DNA of 64,000 nucleotides from Nitrosomonadales bacterium (GCA_016214695.1 JACRNY010000003.1:1-64000), one strand, 5' to 3'; counted from the stretch's first letter, positions 52,902-63,684 are shown. The notes: a model not told the origin generated them from the sequence alone. Numbers and translations: made by a program.

Positions 52902-53699
52902 TCAATATCCGGCCGAGATGGTCAGGCCGAACCCGGAATCCGGACTGGCGATCGAATAGCCCTTCACCAGATAAGCGCGCAGGAACACTTCCTTCCCCAC
53001 CTCCTGATTGATGTAGGCGATGACCTCACGCTGCTCGGCCGCAGTGGCGGATGCCTGCTGCGCATAGCGGTATTCGATGCCGCCATTCGTCAGCTCGCCG
53101 AAGCGGTAGTCGCCCGCGACAGCGCCGTAGTACACGTTATCCAGCGGCACCTCTGCCGAACTTCCCAGCACCTCATAGCCCACGATCACGCTCGGGGTGA
53201 AATCGGCGATGGAATGATAGACATACAACTGCGCCGCGTAATCGTTCTTGCCGGTACCCAGCGTCGTACTCGCCGTGCCGAATTTGATGCGACCGGCCAT
53301 GTCGATGCCGGCATCGACGTTCTCGGCAGCGTACAGGTTGTATATCGCCATCGCCACGACATCGCCCAAGCCAGAATTGGTCGTGCGCGTCGCCACCGTG
53401 GTGGTGGTGACGGCACGCCGCCCGCGCCCGCCACCACTGGCGACCACGCTGCCTTCGCCGGTGACTCTCAGGTAGGGCACGGTCAGCTTCCACGCCCAGC
53501 GCCCACTCTCATAAAGTGCGCTCAGCGGCACCGTCTCGATATCGGTCGCCGATGCCGTCCCGTATTTGCCGGTGGTGGACTCGTAACCCGCCGTCAGGGT
53601 GAGGTAGCCTTCTTCCTCCGCGCCGGCGCCGGCCGCAAAGAGGGTCATCGCACCCGCGACGATCCATTTGAGTAATCTGTGCTGTCGTTCCATATCCAT
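52902..53699 (-). CDS. Outer-membrane beta-barrel-like protein
   Basis: 265 residues with a signal peptide (WIVAGAMTLFAAGAGAEE). The mature chain alternates as barrel strands (GYLTLTAGYESTTGKYG, IAYINQEVGKEVFLRAY) and ends in GFGLTISAGY, an aromatic C-terminus. A Gly/Arg/Thr loop (GGGRGRRAVTTTTVATRTT) is probably surface-exposed or periplasmic. The fold resembles small transporter/PagP-size or phenol-type barrels, but no function can be assigned. An ATG two codons in (53693) is a possible start. It heads away from mtgA. Confidence 0.7.
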   Translation of the reverse strand: MDMERQHRLLKWIVAGAMTLFAAGAGAEEEGYLTLTAGYESTTGKYGTASATDIETVPLSALYESGRWAWKLTVPYLRVTGEGSVVASGGGRGRRAVTTTTVATRTTNSGLGDVVAMAIYNLYAAENVDAGIDMAGRIKFGTASTTLGTGKNDYAAQLYVYHSIADFTPSVIVGYEVLGSSAEVPLDNVYYGAVAGDYRFGELTNGGIEYRYAQQASATAAEQREVIAYINQEVGKEVFLRAYLVKGYSIASPDSGFGLTISAGY

Positions 53700-53712
53700 T
53701 CCCTGTCCTTTA

Positions 53713-54066
53713 TCAACGGCCGCGTCCGCCGCCGCGGCTCATGCCGCTGCTGCGATATCCACCGCCTGTTCTGCCGCTCCGTTCGGAACGGGCGCGATAA
53801 CCGCGGCCATAGCCGCTCTCTTCGGTCTTGCTCTCTTCTTTCTTTGCAGCATCCTCTGCGGCGGACTTGCTCTGCTCCGGCGCAGTGGCGGCTGCCTCTT
53901 TGACCTGCTGCTGGAGTTGTTCGCGATAGGCCGTATATTCTTCCTGGCTCATCGAGCGCAACGGGACTCGATCCGCAGCCGCGCGCTCTTCCGCCGCAGC
54001 CGGTGCGGCAAACAGCCACATCACTGCCAGCAGCGGCAAGCTTCGCCCTGTAAAGAATCCCACCAT
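53713..54066 (-). CDS. Small exported Gly/Arg-rich protein
   Basis: 117 residues from ATG 54066, with a purine-rich leader (GGGAGGGTGCGGGAT). Signal peptide (LPLLAVMWLFAAPAAAEE), a charged helix (SQEEYTAYREQLQQQVKEA) and a tail of GRGYRARSERSGRTGGGYR-type low complexity. Not recognised. It lies 13 nt upstream of the barrel gene and may be co-transcribed with it and with the next exported protein. Confidence 0.65.
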   Translation of the reverse strand: MVGFFTGRSLPLLAVMWLFAAPAAAEERAAADRVPLRSMSQEEYTAYREQLQQQVKEAAATAPEQSKSAAEDAAKKEESKTEESGYGRGYRARSERSGRTGGGYRSSGMSRGGGRGR

Positions 54067-54186
54067 ATCCCGCACCCTCCCGTTTTCGGCCGGCATGCAT
54101 CGCCGGCCACCTGTCCATCCTGAAGAAACCGCGAACGCGCCGGACACAACCTTCATGCCCCGACGCATTCGCAGCCATTCATCGCA

Positions 54187-54558
54187 TCAGCGACTCCTGT
54201 TCTGGCTGGAGCCGGCACTGCGCGAACCGCTGTTGCGGCTCTGCGAACCGGTTCCCGAACCGTCTTTCGCCCTGGTTCCCTTACCCTTGTCCGCCTTGGC
54301 TTTCCGCTCCTCGGCGGCCGTCTGGGTCTGCTTCTCTTCGCGATAGCGATTGCGCTCCTGCTCGGTCATGCCCGCGGTCTCATCCTGTTGCTGCACGCGA
54401 GCTTCCTCGCGGGTGCGTGTCTGGGTCTGATCTTGCGTCTGTGTCATATCACGAACCCGATCGCGGTTCACCGCCGGCTCGTCCGCCGCCATCACCGATC
54501 CGGCAACGGCCAGACCCAATGCCAACGATGTGCCAAGTAACATTTGCTTTGTGTTCAT
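54187..54558 (-). CDS. Small exported Gln/Thr-rich disordered protein
   Basis: 123 residues, start behind CAGGAGATCATC. Signal peptide (LGTSLALGLAVAGSVMAAD), then a disordered, highly charged, Gln/Thr-rich chain (TQTQDQTQTRTREEARVQQ, KQTQTAAEERKAKADKGKG) ending in Gly/Ser/Asn/Arg repeats. No domain is recognised. It is divergent from an OmpR-type regulator gene 175 nt away, which may control it. Confidence 0.65.
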   Translation of the reverse strand: MNTKQMLLGTSLALGLAVAGSVMAADEPAVNRDRVRDMTQTQDQTQTRTREEARVQQQDETAGMTEQERNRYREEKQTQTAAEERKAKADKGKGTRAKDGSGTGSQSRNSGSRSAGSSQNRSR

Positions 54559-54733
54559 GATGATCTCCTGTCTGTTGTGATGTGTACTCTCTGATCAGGT
54601 GCTTGCCTGACGAGTGCATATTGCGACATCTCCGTTGCCCGACGATTTCCGTGTTGTAGCAAATTGTAACGATGTGTTACACGAACCATGGCGGCGCAGA
54701 CAGCGGCAGCGGCCCTCGGGTATAGTAATCCTC

Positions 54734-55444
54734 ATGGACGGAAAAAACATTCTGGTCGTGGACGACGATGCAGGTCTGCGCGACCTGTTGCAGGAGTATC
54801 TGACGGCGCAGGGCTTCGAGGTCGCCACCGTCGCGGACGGCATCGCCATGGAGGCACACCGGGCAGATCATCCGGTCGACCTGGTCATCCTCGATCTGAT
54901 GTTGCCGGGAGAGGACGGCTTGTCGCTGGCACGCAAGCTGCGAGCACAGGGCGATCTGCCCATCATCATGCTTTCGGCGCGCGGCGAAGATGTCGACCGC
55001 ATCGTCGGACTGGAGGTGGGTGCAGACGACTATCTGGCCAAGCCCTTCAACCCGCGCGAACTGCTGGCACGCATCCGCGCCCTGCTGCGCCGCAGTGACA
55101 GCGGCCACGAGGCGAACGCTACGGCACGCGCCAGCCAGCGCTTCGGCGAATTCCTGCTCAACCTCGACACTCACGACCTGTACAAGAACGGCGAGAACAT
55201 CCCCCTGACCGCCGGCGAATTCAACCTGCTGCGCATCTTCGTCGAACACCCCAACCGCGTATTGAGCCGCGACAGCATCATGGACATGCTCAAAGGCTAC
55301 GAACGCTCGCCCTTGGATCGCAGCATCGATGTGCGGGTCACACGGCTGCGCCGCAAGATCGAAAGCGATCCCAACAATCCGCTGCACATCCGCACCGTAT
55401 GGGGCGAAGGTTATCTGTTCGCGTCCGGCAACGAGCGTCCCTGA
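54734..55444 (+). CDS. OmpR-family response regulator
   Basis: 236 residues from ATG 54734 (MDGKNILVVDDDAGLRDLL). Phospho-Asp in LVILDLMLPGEDG (~55), LSARGED, DDYLAKPFNPRELL; C-terminal winged helix with SPLDRSIDVRVTRLRRKIE. Sequence is closer to OmpR than to QseB. The kinase gene starts 2 bases after its stop. An upstream frame from 54614 is rejected because the receiver begins at this Met. Confidence 0.94.
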   Translation: MDGKNILVVDDDAGLRDLLQEYLTAQGFEVATVADGIAMEAHRADHPVDLVILDLMLPGEDGLSLARKLRAQGDLPIIMLSARGEDVDRIVGLEVGADDYLAKPFNPRELLARIRALLRRSDSGHEANATARASQRFGEFLLNLDTHDLYKNGENIPLTAGEFNLLRIFVEHPNRVLSRDSIMDMLKGYERSPLDRSIDVRVTRLRRKIESDPNNPLHIRTVWGEGYLFASGNERP

Positions 55445-55446
55445 CC

Positions 55447-56760
55447 ATGCGCGCACCCCGGTCCCTCTTTCGCAGCACCGCCACCACGGTGGCCGCCGTG
55501 CTCCTGCTGTTCCAGCTCATACTGATCGCCGCCACGGTGTACTACGTGATGCTGCCCATGGCAAGGCGCTCCGCCGACGACCTCGCCGCGCTGCTGGTGC
55601 TGTCTGCGCAGACCTGGGTGGAGCTCCCGCCCGAGACGCGCGAGGACTTTGAACTGGAACTGGTGCGTAAACACCAGTTCATCCTGTTCGAGGACAGCAC
55701 ACCACTGCCGCCGCGGGAGATCTTCCTGCCCTACCTGAGCCTGCTGGACAGCGCACTGACGACCCGTACCGGCGAGGATATCTCGATCAAGATGACCGAG
55801 TTCGAGACCGTCTGGTTCTGGGCGGAGATACACACCGGCGGCAGGATGATCCGCATCGGCTTCCCCAAGGAAAGGCTGGACATGGACCCGCCCAGGATGC
55901 TGCTGCTGGCGCTCGCCGCGACCGTCATATTGACGCTGCTCACCGCGCTGATCCTGGCACGGCGCATCACCAGACCGCTGGCGCATTTTTCCAGGGCAGC
56001 CAAACGCATCGGCGCGGGCGACATCCCCGAGTCCTTCCCGGAAACCAGCATCAGCGAACTGTCCGGACTGGCGACCACTTTCAACCAGCTGGCACTGCAG
56101 GTGCGCGAGTTGCTTGCCAACCGCACCACGATGCTGGCCGGCATCTCGCACGACCTGCGCACGCCGCTCGCGCGCATGCGCCTGGCGATCGAGATGCTGC
56201 CCGCGAACACCGACCCCAAGCTCGTCGCGCGCCTGCAACATGACATCGATGAGATGAACCAGCTGGTGGGCGAATTCCTCGCGCTGAGCCGCGAGTTGCA
56301 GAAGGAGACGCCGCAACAGATCGATCTCGCCAGCCTGCTGGCCGAGCTGGCGGAGAATGCCCGCGACGCAGGCGCACAGGTGGAATATCGATCCACGGGG
56401 GACGCCAAGGTCTCGGCCGGACCCATGTCATTGCGCAGGATATTGAACAACCTGATCGGCAATGCCGTGCGTTACGGCAGCAACGCCATGGTGACGATCA
56501 CTCTGGACATGCAGGAAGATGCAACGGTGATCGGCATCCTGGACCGCGGCCCCGGCATACCCGCGCATGAAGTGGAGAACGTCTTCCACCCTTTCTATCG
56601 TCTGGAAGCCTCGCGCAGCAACACGACCGGCGGCAGCGGCCTCGGTCTTGCCATCGCCAGGCAGCTGGCGGACGCCAACAGCTGGAAGGTCGAACTACTC
56701 CCGCGCCAGGGCGGCGGCACCGAAGCAAGGCTGACCATCCCCGCACGACCGCAACCCTGA
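55447..56760 (+). CDS. EnvZ-like sensor histidine kinase
   Basis: 437 residues from ATG 55447. Two membrane helices (~17-40 and ~157-177) enclose a ~115-residue periplasmic loop; then HAMP (ARRITRPLAHFSRAAKRIGA), HisKA with GISHDLRTPLARMRLAIEM (His ~238), and HATPase with NNLIGNAVRYG, DRGPGIP, GGSGLGLAIARQ. It pairs with the regulator upstream and probably controls envelope genes nearby. Confidence 0.94.
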   Translation: MRAPRSLFRSTATTVAAVLLLFQLILIAATVYYVMLPMARRSADDLAALLVLSAQTWVELPPETREDFELELVRKHQFILFEDSTPLPPREIFLPYLSLLDSALTTRTGEDISIKMTEFETVWFWAEIHTGGRMIRIGFPKERLDMDPPRMLLLALAATVILTLLTALILARRITRPLAHFSRAAKRIGAGDIPESFPETSISELSGLATTFNQLALQVRELLANRTTMLAGISHDLRTPLARMRLAIEMLPANTDPKLVARLQHDIDEMNQLVGEFLALSRELQKETPQQIDLASLLAELAENARDAGAQVEYRSTGDAKVSAGPMSLRRILNNLIGNAVRYGSNAMVTITLDMQEDATVIGILDRGPGIPAHEVENVFHPFYRLEASRSNTTGGSGLGLAIARQLADANSWKVELLPRQGGGTEARLTIPARPQP

Positions 56761-56772
56761 GGCCGGAGCGCA

Positions 56773-57192
56773 CTACTCGAAATCCCCCCACGCGCTCTTG
56801 CGCGAGCCGACCTTCTCGTTGAAGCGTTCGATCTCGCGACGGTCGCGCTTGGTGGGCCGCCCCTTGAAGGTCGGTTGCGGCTGGGCACGCAACTGCGCCG
56901 CGATCTCCTCGCGCTTTGCCTTGCTGGCTTCGGTCTCGCGATAGAGTTTCTGCGCATCGGGCGCACCGCCGCGCTTGTTGGACAGGCCGAGCACCTCGAC
57001 CTCGTAGTGGAACTTGCCGACACGTATCTCCAGCACGTCGCCGATGCCGACGGCCTTGGCCGGCTTGAGGCGCGCACCGTGCATGGTCACCTTGCCGCCC
57101 TCCACCGCTTCGGCAGAAAGACTGCGCGTCTTGTAGAAGCGCGCGGCCCACAACCATTTGTCGATGCGCAGTTTGTCTGTGTCCTCGTTCAT
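56773..57192 (-). CDS. hslR: Hsp15 ribosome-associated heat-shock protein (S4 domain)
   Basis: 139 residues from ATG 57192, overlapping the macrodomain stop (ATGA). N-terminal S4 RNA-binding domain ([36 protein letters not shown]) and a basic C-terminal tail ([18 protein letters not shown]). Hsp15 recycles stalled 50S subunits carrying nascent chains. Size and tail fit the family. Confidence 0.93.
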   Translation of the reverse strand: MNEDTDKLRIDKWLWAARFYKTRSLSAEAVEGGKVTMHGARLKPAKAVGIGDVLEIRVGKFHYEVEVLGLSNKRGGAPDAQKLYRETEASKAKREEIAAQLRAQPQPTFKGRPTKRDRREIERFNEKVGSRKSAWGDFE

Positions 57193-57701
57193 GCCTGCTG
57201 CAACATATCCTGATAGATGGCGAGGTCGCCGGCGGAGAAACAGCAGAAGATGATCTCGGCTATGGCCGGCTCTTTTTGTGCCGCGGCCCTGACCGCGTCC
57301 ACCGCGATACGCGCGGCAGCCTCGACCGGATAGCCGTACACGCCGGTGCTGATGGAGGGAAAGGCGATGGAACGGACGGCATGTGCGGCCGCCACTTCGA
57401 TCGAACGGAGATAGCAGGAGGACAGCCGTTCCGGCTCGCCGTTTGCGCCGCCCTGCCAGACGGGGCCGACGGTATGGATGACGTATTTCGCCGGCAAGCG
57501 GTAGCCGCGTGTGATCTTGGCATCGCCGGTCTCGCAGCCGTTCAGCGTGCGGCACTCCTCCAGCAAATGCGGCCCGGCAGCCCGGTGTATCGCGCCGTCC
57601 ACCCCGCCACCGCCAAGCAACGCATTGTTGGCCGCATTCACGATGGCATCGACCCGCAGGGTCGTGATGTCGGCTTGCAGGGCGCGGATGACTGCTACCA
57701 C
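57189..57701 (-). CDS. Macrodomain protein (O-acetyl-ADP-ribose deacetylase-like)
   Basis: 170 residues. ADP-ribose-binding motifs: [37 protein letters not shown], and [18 protein letters not shown]. Matches the YmdB/MacroD group, which removes ADP-ribose from proteins or deacetylates O-acetyl-ADP-ribose. It begins 11 nt after the decarboxylase stop and overlaps hslR. Confidence 0.92.
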   Translation of the reverse strand: MVAVIRALQADITTLRVDAIVNAANNALLGGGGVDGAIHRAAGPHLLEECRTLNGCETGDAKITRGYRLPAKYVIHTVGPVWQGGANGEPERLSSCYLRSIEVAAAHAVRSIAFPSISTGVYGYPVEAAARIAVDAVRAAAQKEPAIAEIIFCCFSAGDLAIYQDMLQQA

Positions 57702-57711
57702 GTTGCCCCGG

Positions 57712-59958
57712 TTACTTCACGCAATCCACGTAGTACACGCGCTCGCCGTTGCCCTTCTCGGAGACGAGGCCGTGGATGTCGGTCTCGAAGCCCGGGAACT
57801 TGCGGTTGAAGTCGCGCGCGAACTTGAGGTAATCGACGATGGTCTTGTTGAAGCGTTCGCCCGGAATGAGCAGCGGGATGCCCGGCGGATAAGGCGTCAG
57901 CAGCACGGCGGTGACACGGCCTTCCAGATCGTCGATGCCCACGCGCTCGATCTCGCCGTGCGCCATCCTGGCGAAAGCGTCCGACGGTTTCATCGCCGGC
58001 TCCATGCTGGACAGATACATCTCGGTGGTCAGGCGCGCCACGTCGTTGGCCTTGTAGATGCCGTGGATCTCGTCGCACAGGTCGCGCAGGCCGAGCTTCT
58101 CATAGCGCGGATTCTTGGCGATGAACTCGGGCAGGATGCGCCACAGCGGCATGTTCTTGTCGTAGTCGTCCTTGAACTGCTGCAACTCGGTCACCATGGT
58201 GTTCCAGCGGCCCTTGGTGATGCCGATGGTGAACATGATGAAGAAGGAATACAGGCCGCATTTCTCCACCACCACGCCGTGCTCGGCGAGGTATTTGGTG
58301 ACGATGCTGGCGGGGATGCCGCTGTCGGCAAAGTCGCCGTCCACGTCCAGGCCCGGGGTGATGACGGTGGCCTTGATCGGGTCGAGCATGTTGAAGCCTT
58401 CGGCCAGCTTGCCGAAGCCGTGCCAGCGGTCCTCGGTGCGCAGCACCCAGTCTTCGCGCTCGGCCATGCCTTCCTCGGACAGGTAGTCCGGCCCCCACAG
58501 CTTGAACCACCAGTCGGCGCCGAACTCCTCGTCCACCTTGCGCATGGCGCGGCGGAAATCGAGTGCCTCGGCGATGGATTCTTCCACCAGCGCGGTGCCG
58601 CCGGGCGGCTCCATCATCGCCGCGGCCACGTCGCACGAGGCGATGATGGCGTATTGCGGCGAGGTCGAAGTGTGCATCAGGTAGGCTTCGTTGAAGCAGT
58701 CGCGGTCCAGCTTGCGCGACTCGCTGTCGCGCACCAGGATCTGCGAAGCCTGCGACAGGCCGGCCAGCAGCTTGTGGGTGGACTGGGTCGAGAAGATCAT
58801 CGATTCCTTGGCACGCGGACGCCCGCGGCCGATGGCGTGCATGCTCTTGTAGAAGTCGTGGAACGCGGCGTGCGGCAGCCAGGCTTCGTCGAAGTGCAAT
58901 GTGTCGATCTTGCCGTCCAGCATATCCTTCAGCATCTCGACGTTGTACAGCACGCCGTCGTAGGTGCTCTGCGTGATGGTGAGGATGCGCGGCTTGCGCT
59001 TCTTGTCCTTGATGAACGGGTTGGCGTCGATCTTCTTCTGGATGTTCGCCGGCTCGAACTCCGATTTCGGGATCGGGCCGATGATGCCGAAGTTGTTGCG
59101 CGTCGGCGTCAGGAACACCGGCACCGCGCCGGTCATCATGATCGCGTGCAGGATGGACTTGTGGCAGTTGCGGTCCACCACCACGATGTCGTCCGGTGCC
59201 ACCATCGAGTGCCATACGATCTTGTTCGAGGTCGAGGTGCCGTTGGTGACGAAGAACAGATGGTCGGCATTGAAGATGCGTGCCGCGTTGCGCTCGGAAG
59301 CAGCCACCGGACCGGTGTGGTCGAGCAACTGGCCCAGCTCGTCCACCGCATTGCACACGTCGGCGCGCAGCATGTTCTCGCCGAAGAACTGGTGGAACAT
59401 GCGCCCCACCGGCGACTTCAGGAACGCCACGCCGCCGGAGTGGCCGGGGCAGTGCCAGGAGTAGGAACCGTCCTGCGCGTAATCCACCAGCGCGCGGAAG
59501 AAGGGCGGTGCCAGCGAATCCATGTAGGACTTGGCCTCGCGGATCATGTGGCGCGCAACGAATTCCGGCGTGTCCTCGTGCATGTGGATGAAGCCGTGCA
59601 GCTCGCGCAGGATATCGTTCGGGATGTGACGCGAAGTGCGCGTCTCGCCGTACAGGTAGATGGGAATATCGGCGTTCTTGAAACGGATCTCCTCGACGAA
59701 GGCGCGCAAGGTACGCAACGCCACTTCCGTCTCTTCCACACTGCCGCCGCCGAATTCCTCGTCGTCGATGGACAGCACGAATGCCGAGGCCCGGCTCTGT
59801 TGCTGCGCGAACGAGGTGAGGTCGCCGTAACTGGTCATACCGACGACTTCGATGCCCTCTTTCTCGATGGCATTGGCAAGCGCGCGGATGCCGTGGCCGC
59901 TGGCATTCTCCGAGCGGTAGTCTTCGTCGATGATGATGATGGGAAAATTGAACTTCAT
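57712..59958 (-). CDS. Orn/Lys/Arg decarboxylase (PLP, class I)
   Basis: 748 residues, GAGGAATAAAGC upstream. N-terminal wing domain, PLP core with the Schiff-base Lys in [14 protein letters not shown] (~385) and [14 protein letters not shown], and C-terminal specificity domain ([14 protein letters not shown]). Length and pattern match biodegradative Arg (AdiA) and Lys (LdcC/CadA) decarboxylases; which amino acid is used cannot be decided by eye. No antiporter gene adjoins, so acid resistance is less likely than polyamine synthesis. Confidence 0.88.
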   Translation of the reverse strand: MKFNFPIIIIDEDYRSENASGHGIRALANAIEKEGIEVVGMTSYGDLTSFAQQQSRASAFVLSIDDEEFGGGSVEETEVALRTLRAFVEEIRFKNADIPIYLYGETRTSRHIPNDILRELHGFIHMHEDTPEFVARHMIREAKSYMDSLAPPFFRALVDYAQDGSYSWHCPGHSGGVAFLKSPVGRMFHQFFGENMLRADVCNAVDELGQLLDHTGPVAASERNAARIFNADHLFFVTNGTSTSNKIVWHSMVAPDDIVVVDRNCHKSILHAIMMTGAVPVFLTPTRNNFGIIGPIPKSEFEPANIQKKIDANPFIKDKKRKPRILTITQSTYDGVLYNVEMLKDMLDGKIDTLHFDEAWLPHAAFHDFYKSMHAIGRGRPRAKESMIFSTQSTHKLLAGLSQASQILVRDSESRKLDRDCFNEAYLMHTSTSPQYAIIASCDVAAAMMEPPGGTALVEESIAEALDFRRAMRKVDEEFGADWWFKLWGPDYLSEEGMAEREDWVLRTEDRWHGFGKLAEGFNMLDPIKATVITPGLDVDGDFADSGIPASIVTKYLAEHGVVVEKCGLYSFFIMFTIGITKGRWNTMVTELQQFKDDYDKNMPLWRILPEFIAKNPRYEKLGLRDLCDEIHGIYKANDVARLTTEMYLSSMEPAMKPSDAFARMAHGEIERVGIDDLEGRVTAVLLTPYPPGIPLLIPGERFNKTIVDYLKFARDFNRKFPGFETDIHGLVSEKGNGERVYYVDCVK

Positions 59959-60039
59959 GCTTTATTCCTCAATAGGGAAAGTGCTGCCAGGCAGCGAGTT
60001 TGCGCGGATTGTCGCAGATTTCAAAGGTCAGGGGTGATG

Positions 60040-60261
60040 CTATTCGCGAGGCGGATAGGGGCTGGCGAGGGTGTCGACCAGTTCGGCCAGCACGCTGCGG
60101 AACTGCTGCTCGTCGCAGCCCATCAGGATGGCGTCCTCAAGGGCGTCACGGCAGACCTGGCGTATCTCGACCAGGTTCTCCTGCAGCACCTTGTTCTTCT
60201 CGAAGCAGGCGATGATCTCGCCCTCGGGGGAACGCCAGATAACTTGCTGTTTTGTATTCAT
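60040..60261 (-). CDS. Small conserved-type hypothetical protein
   Basis: 73 residues from ATG 60261 (MNTKQQVIWRSPEGEIIACF); a GTG one codon upstream is possible. It is predicted as a soluble mixed helix protein with a Cys in IIACFEK and VCRDALEDAILMGCDEQQF. No domain is recognised. It stands between dcd and the decarboxylase gene with the same strand; similar short proteins occur beside dcd or related genes in betaproteobacteria, from memory. Confidence 0.6.
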   Translation of the reverse strand: MNTKQQVIWRSPEGEIIACFEKNKVLQENLVEIRQVCRDALEDAILMGCDEQQFRSVLAELVDTLASPYPPRE

Positions 60262-60282
60262 CACAAACTCAAAACCGAATTA

Positions 60283-60343
60283 GCCACAGAGGACACAGAG
60301 AGAGTGCAGAGGTTTTCTCTGTGTGCTCTGTGGTCTCTGTGGC
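60283..60343. repeat. GCCACAGAG inverted repeat
   Basis: GCCACAGAGGACACAGAGAG pairs with TCTCTGTGTG..TCTGTGGTCTCTGTGGC across a short loop. This is a common scattered intergenic element in proteobacteria. It separates dcd from the small hypothetical gene and may act as a terminator. Confidence 0.75.
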
Positions 60344-60363
60344 AAAAAGGGTTTGGTTGCATC

Positions 60364-60930
60364 TTAGATCTTCGGCAAGGTGACGCCGACCTGCCCCTGA
60401 TACTTGCCGCCGCGGTCTTTATAAGAGGTCTCGCACTCTTCGTCGCTCTCGAAGAACAGCACCTGTGCCACGCCCTCGTTGGCGTAGATCTTGGCGGGCA
60501 GCGGGGTGGTGTTGGAGAACTCCAGTGTCACATAGCCTTCCCATTCCGGCTCGAACGGGGTGACGTTGACGATGATGCCGCAGCGCGCGTAGGTGGATTT
60601 GCCCAGGCACACGGTCAGCACGCTGCGCGGGATGCGGAAGTACTCGACAGTGCGCGCCAGCGCGAAGGAATTGGGCGGGATGATGCAATAGTCAGCCTCG
60701 ACGTTCACAAAGGAACTCGGGTCGAAGTTCTTGGGATCGACGATGGTGCTGTTGATGTTGGTGAACAGCTTGAATTCGCGCGAGCAGCGGATGTCGTAGC
60801 CGTAGCTGGAGGTGCCGTAGGACACGATCTTGTGGCCGTTGGCTTCCTTCACCTGGTTGGGCTCGAACGGCTCGATCATGCCGTGCTGTTCGCACATGCG
60901 GCGTATCCATTTGTCTGATTTGATGCTCAT
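60364..60930 (-). CDS. dcd: dCTP deaminase
   Basis: 188 residues. Family signatures [33 protein letters not shown], and the catalytic Glu in [17 protein letters not shown]; ends [10 protein letters not shown]. It deaminates dCTP to dUTP for thymidylate supply. Length and motifs are standard. Confidence 0.96.
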   Translation of the reverse strand: MSIKSDKWIRRMCEQHGMIEPFEPNQVKEANGHKIVSYGTSSYGYDIRCSREFKLFTNINSTIVDPKNFDPSSFVNVEADYCIIPPNSFALARTVEYFRIPRSVLTVCLGKSTYARCGIIVNVTPFEPEWEGYVTLEFSNTTPLPAKIYANEGVAQVLFFESDEECETSYKDRGGKYQGQVGVTLPKI

Positions 60931-61035
60931 CGGTCTTTCCTCAAGGTACGGGGACTTTTCACAGGGGCGCGATTTTACCTAATTCCTCGGCTGTGCGTGG
61001 GTTTTGCTACAATCGCGCCCTCATCGAATATTAAG

Positions 61036-61157
61036 TAAAAGCGAGCGAGGCGGATGCAATGCAAGGCGCACGGCGCGCAGAAACCGGAATGCACATATAG
61101 TGCATGAGGATTTCGAGCACCGTGCAACACCGCAGTGCGCCGCCGCAGCCGCTTTTA
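61036..61157. repeat. 122-bp imperfect palindrome upstream of metG
   Basis: The arms start TAAAAGCGAGCGAGGCGG and, reverse-complemented from the other end, TAAAAGCGGCTGCGGCGG. They remain alignable (GCA.TGC, GCACGG.GC) to an apex ATGCACATATAGTGCAT. It ends 13 bases before the metG ATG, next to AAAGGAAT. Similar in shape and in GCAAGGCGC / CGAGCA blocks to the queE-queC element. Confidence 0.75.
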
Positions 61158-61170
61158 AAGGAATCGCCGT

Positions 61171-63237
61171 ATGACCCGCAAAATCCTAGTCACCTCCGCC
61201 CTACCCTATGCCAACGGCAGCATCCACCTCGGCCACCTGGTCGAATACATCCAGACCGACATCTGGGTGCGTTTCCAGAAGATGCGCGGCAACACCTGCC
61301 ACTATGTCTGCGCCGACGACACCCACGGCACACCCATCATGCTGCGCGCCGAGAAGGAAGGCATCACCCCGGAACAGCTGATCGCCCGCGTCTGGCAGGA
61401 GCACTACGACGATTTCCGTGCTTTCCATGTGGCTTTTGACAACTACGGCTCGACCAACTCGAACGAGACCAAGGAAAGCGCCCAGAGCATCTACCGTACG
61501 CTGAAGGCCAACGGCCTGATCGAGGTGCGCTCCATCGAGCAGTATTACGACCCGGTCAAGAACATGTTCCTGCCGGATCGTTTCATCAAGGGCGAATGCC
61601 CCAAGTGCCACGCCAAGGACCAGTACGGCGACAACTGCGAAGTGTGCGGCGCCGCCTATGCCCCGACCGACCTGATCGCCCCGTTCTCCGCCGTATCCGG
61701 CGCCAAGCCGGAACTGCGCAACTCCGACCACTATTTCTTCAAGCTCTCCGCCGACAGCTGCCAGCAGTTCCTGCGTCAATGGACGCGCGGCGGTTCATTG
61801 CAGCAGGAAGCGGCCAACAAGATGCAGGAATGGCTGGGTGCGGAAGGCGAGAACAAACTCTCCGATTGGGACATCTCGCGCGACGCCCCGTATTTCGGTT
61901 TCGAGATCCCCGATGCACCGGGCAAGTATTTCTATGTGTGGCTGGACGCACCGGTCGGCTACATGGGCAGCTTCAAGCAGCTGTGTGCCAAGAGCGGCCT
62001 CGATTTCAACGACTACTGGAAACAAGGCTCCGATGCCGAGCTGTACCACTTCATCGGCAAGGACATCCTCTACTTCCACGCCCTGTTCTGGCCGGCGATG
62101 CTGCAGCACGCCGGTTTCCGCACGCCGACCAAACTGTTCGCGCACGGCTTCCTCACCGTCAACGGCGAGAAGATGAGCAAATCGCGCGGCACCTTCATCA
62201 CCGCGCGCAGCTATGTCGACCACATCAAGAACACCGAATACCTGCGCTACTACTACGCCGCCAAGCTGAACGGCACGATGGAGGACATCGACCTGAATCT
62301 TGAGGATTTCGTGGCGAAGGTGAACAGTGATCTGATCGGGAAGTACATCAATATCGCAAGTCGGTGTGCGGGATTCATCAGCAAGAAGTTCGACGGCAAA
62401 CTGGGGAATTTCGACTCGGCTGCAACGGCGGAATTCCAGACAGCCTTTGCCGATGGCGAGATCGCGCGCTGTTACGAAGAGCGCGACTACAGCCGTGCCC
62501 TGCGCGAGATCATGCGTCTGGCCGATGTGGCGAACCAGTACATCGCCGAGAAACAACCCTGGGCGATGGCCAAACAGGAAGGCAAGGATGCCGAGCTGCA
62601 TGAAGTCTGCTCGACAGCACTTACCATGTTCCGCGACCTGACGCTGTATCTGAAGCCCGTAATGCCTGAACTGGCCGCGCAAGTCGAAAACTTCCTGAAC
62701 ATCAAACCGATCGCGTGGAGCGGCACATGGCAGTCATTGCCTGCCGGTCACACCATCAACGAATACAAACACCTGGCCACCCGCCTCGATCCCAAACTGA
62801 TCGAAGCGATGGTCGCCGCCAACCAGGAAAGCCTGAAACCCATGACCGACTCCCATTCCGAGACACGCCACGCCGAGCACCAGCAGCATGCTATTTCGCC
62901 CATCGCGGACACCATCAGCATCGACGATTTCGGCAAGATCGACCTGCGCGTGGCGCACATCGTCAATGCCGAGCATGTGGATGGTGCAGAGAAGCTGCTG
63001 AAACTGACGCTGGACATCGGCGAGGCGCAGCCGCGCACCGTGTTCGCCGGCATCAAGTCCGCCTACGATCCGGAGAAGCTCAAGGGCCGCATGACCGTGA
63101 TGGTCGCCAACCTTGCCCCGCGCAAGATGAAGTTCGGCATGTCTGAAGGAATGGTACTGGCGGCTTCGGGAGAAGCACCGGGATTGTTCATCCTGTCGCC
63201 GGATACGGGCGCTCAACCCGGCATGCGTATCAAATAG
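61171..63237 (+). CDS. metG: Methionyl-tRNA synthetase
   Basis: 688 residues. HIGH-type SIHLGHL (~15), zinc-knuckle [20 protein letters not shown] (~145-163), KMSKS in [12 protein letters not shown] (~333), anticodon-binding helical domain, and a C-terminal tRNA-binding (EMAP-like) domain from ~570 ([19 protein letters not shown]). It charges tRNA-Met. Confidence 0.97.
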   Translation: MTRKILVTSALPYANGSIHLGHLVEYIQTDIWVRFQKMRGNTCHYVCADDTHGTPIMLRAEKEGITPEQLIARVWQEHYDDFRAFHVAFDNYGSTNSNETKESAQSIYRTLKANGLIEVRSIEQYYDPVKNMFLPDRFIKGECPKCHAKDQYGDNCEVCGAAYAPTDLIAPFSAVSGAKPELRNSDHYFFKLSADSCQQFLRQWTRGGSLQQEAANKMQEWLGAEGENKLSDWDISRDAPYFGFEIPDAPGKYFYVWLDAPVGYMGSFKQLCAKSGLDFNDYWKQGSDAELYHFIGKDILYFHALFWPAMLQHAGFRTPTKLFAHGFLTVNGEKMSKSRGTFITARSYVDHIKNTEYLRYYYAAKLNGTMEDIDLNLEDFVAKVNSDLIGKYINIASRCAGFISKKFDGKLGNFDSAATAEFQTAFADGEIARCYEERDYSRALREIMRLADVANQYIAEKQPWAMAKQEGKDAELHEVCSTALTMFRDLTLYLKPVMPELAAQVENFLNIKPIAWSGTWQSLPAGHTINEYKHLATRLDPKLIEAMVAANQESLKPMTDSHSETRHAEHQQHAISPIADTISIDDFGKIDLRVAHIVNAEHVDGAEKLLKLTLDIGEAQPRTVFAGIKSAYDPEKLKGRMTVMVANLAPRKMKFGMSEGMVLAASGEAPGLFILSPDTGAQPGMRIK

Positions 63238-63294
63238 ACAAGTCGCTGTTCATCAGGGGCTGATCAGGACACCGCTGACGCCCCTCGCTCTTCC

Positions 63295-63684
63295 CTACTT
63301 CTTCAGCAAGTCGCGTATCTCGGCCAGCAGCAGCTCCTGATTCGAAGGCGCAGCAGGCGCGGCCTCGGCCTTTTTCTTCAGCGAATTGATCAGCCGTACC
63401 GCCATGAAGATGACGAAAGCGATGATCACAAAATCGATCACCGTCTGGGTGAACTTGCCATAGGCGATCACCACCGCAGGCGCACCCTCCGCCGCCTCCT
63501 TCACCGTGAAAGCCAGATCGACGAAATTCACCCCGCCCAGCAACACCCCGATCGGCGGCATCACCACATCACTGACCAGCGACGACACGATCTTGCCGAA
63601 CGCCGTGCCCACAATGACACCGACGGCCATGTCGATCACATTGCCGCGCATTGCAAAATCCTTGAATTCCCGGATGAGGCTCAT
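63295..63684 (-). CDS. mscL: Large-conductance mechanosensitive channel
   Basis: 129 residues. N-terminal amphipathic helix [20 protein letters not shown], first membrane helix [20 protein letters not shown], periplasmic loop, second helix [19 protein letters not shown] and a charged Ala/Pro tail. It releases solutes under osmotic downshock. Convergent with metG. Confidence 0.96.
   Translation of the reverse strand: MSLIREFKDFAMRGNVIDMAVGVIVGTAFGKIVSSLVSDVVMPPIGVLLGGVNFVDLAFTVKEAAEGAPAVVIAYGKFTQTVIDFVIIAFVIFMAVRLINSLKKKAEAAPAAPSNQELLLAEIRDLLKK

Noticed and set aside
57511-60918. Very long plus-strand open frame (1135 codons) across the decarboxylase and dcd genes
   Set aside because: It is antisense to two genes with complete family motifs, and its translation is low-complexity Arg/His/Leu/Val-rich with no known motif; a GC-skew artefact.
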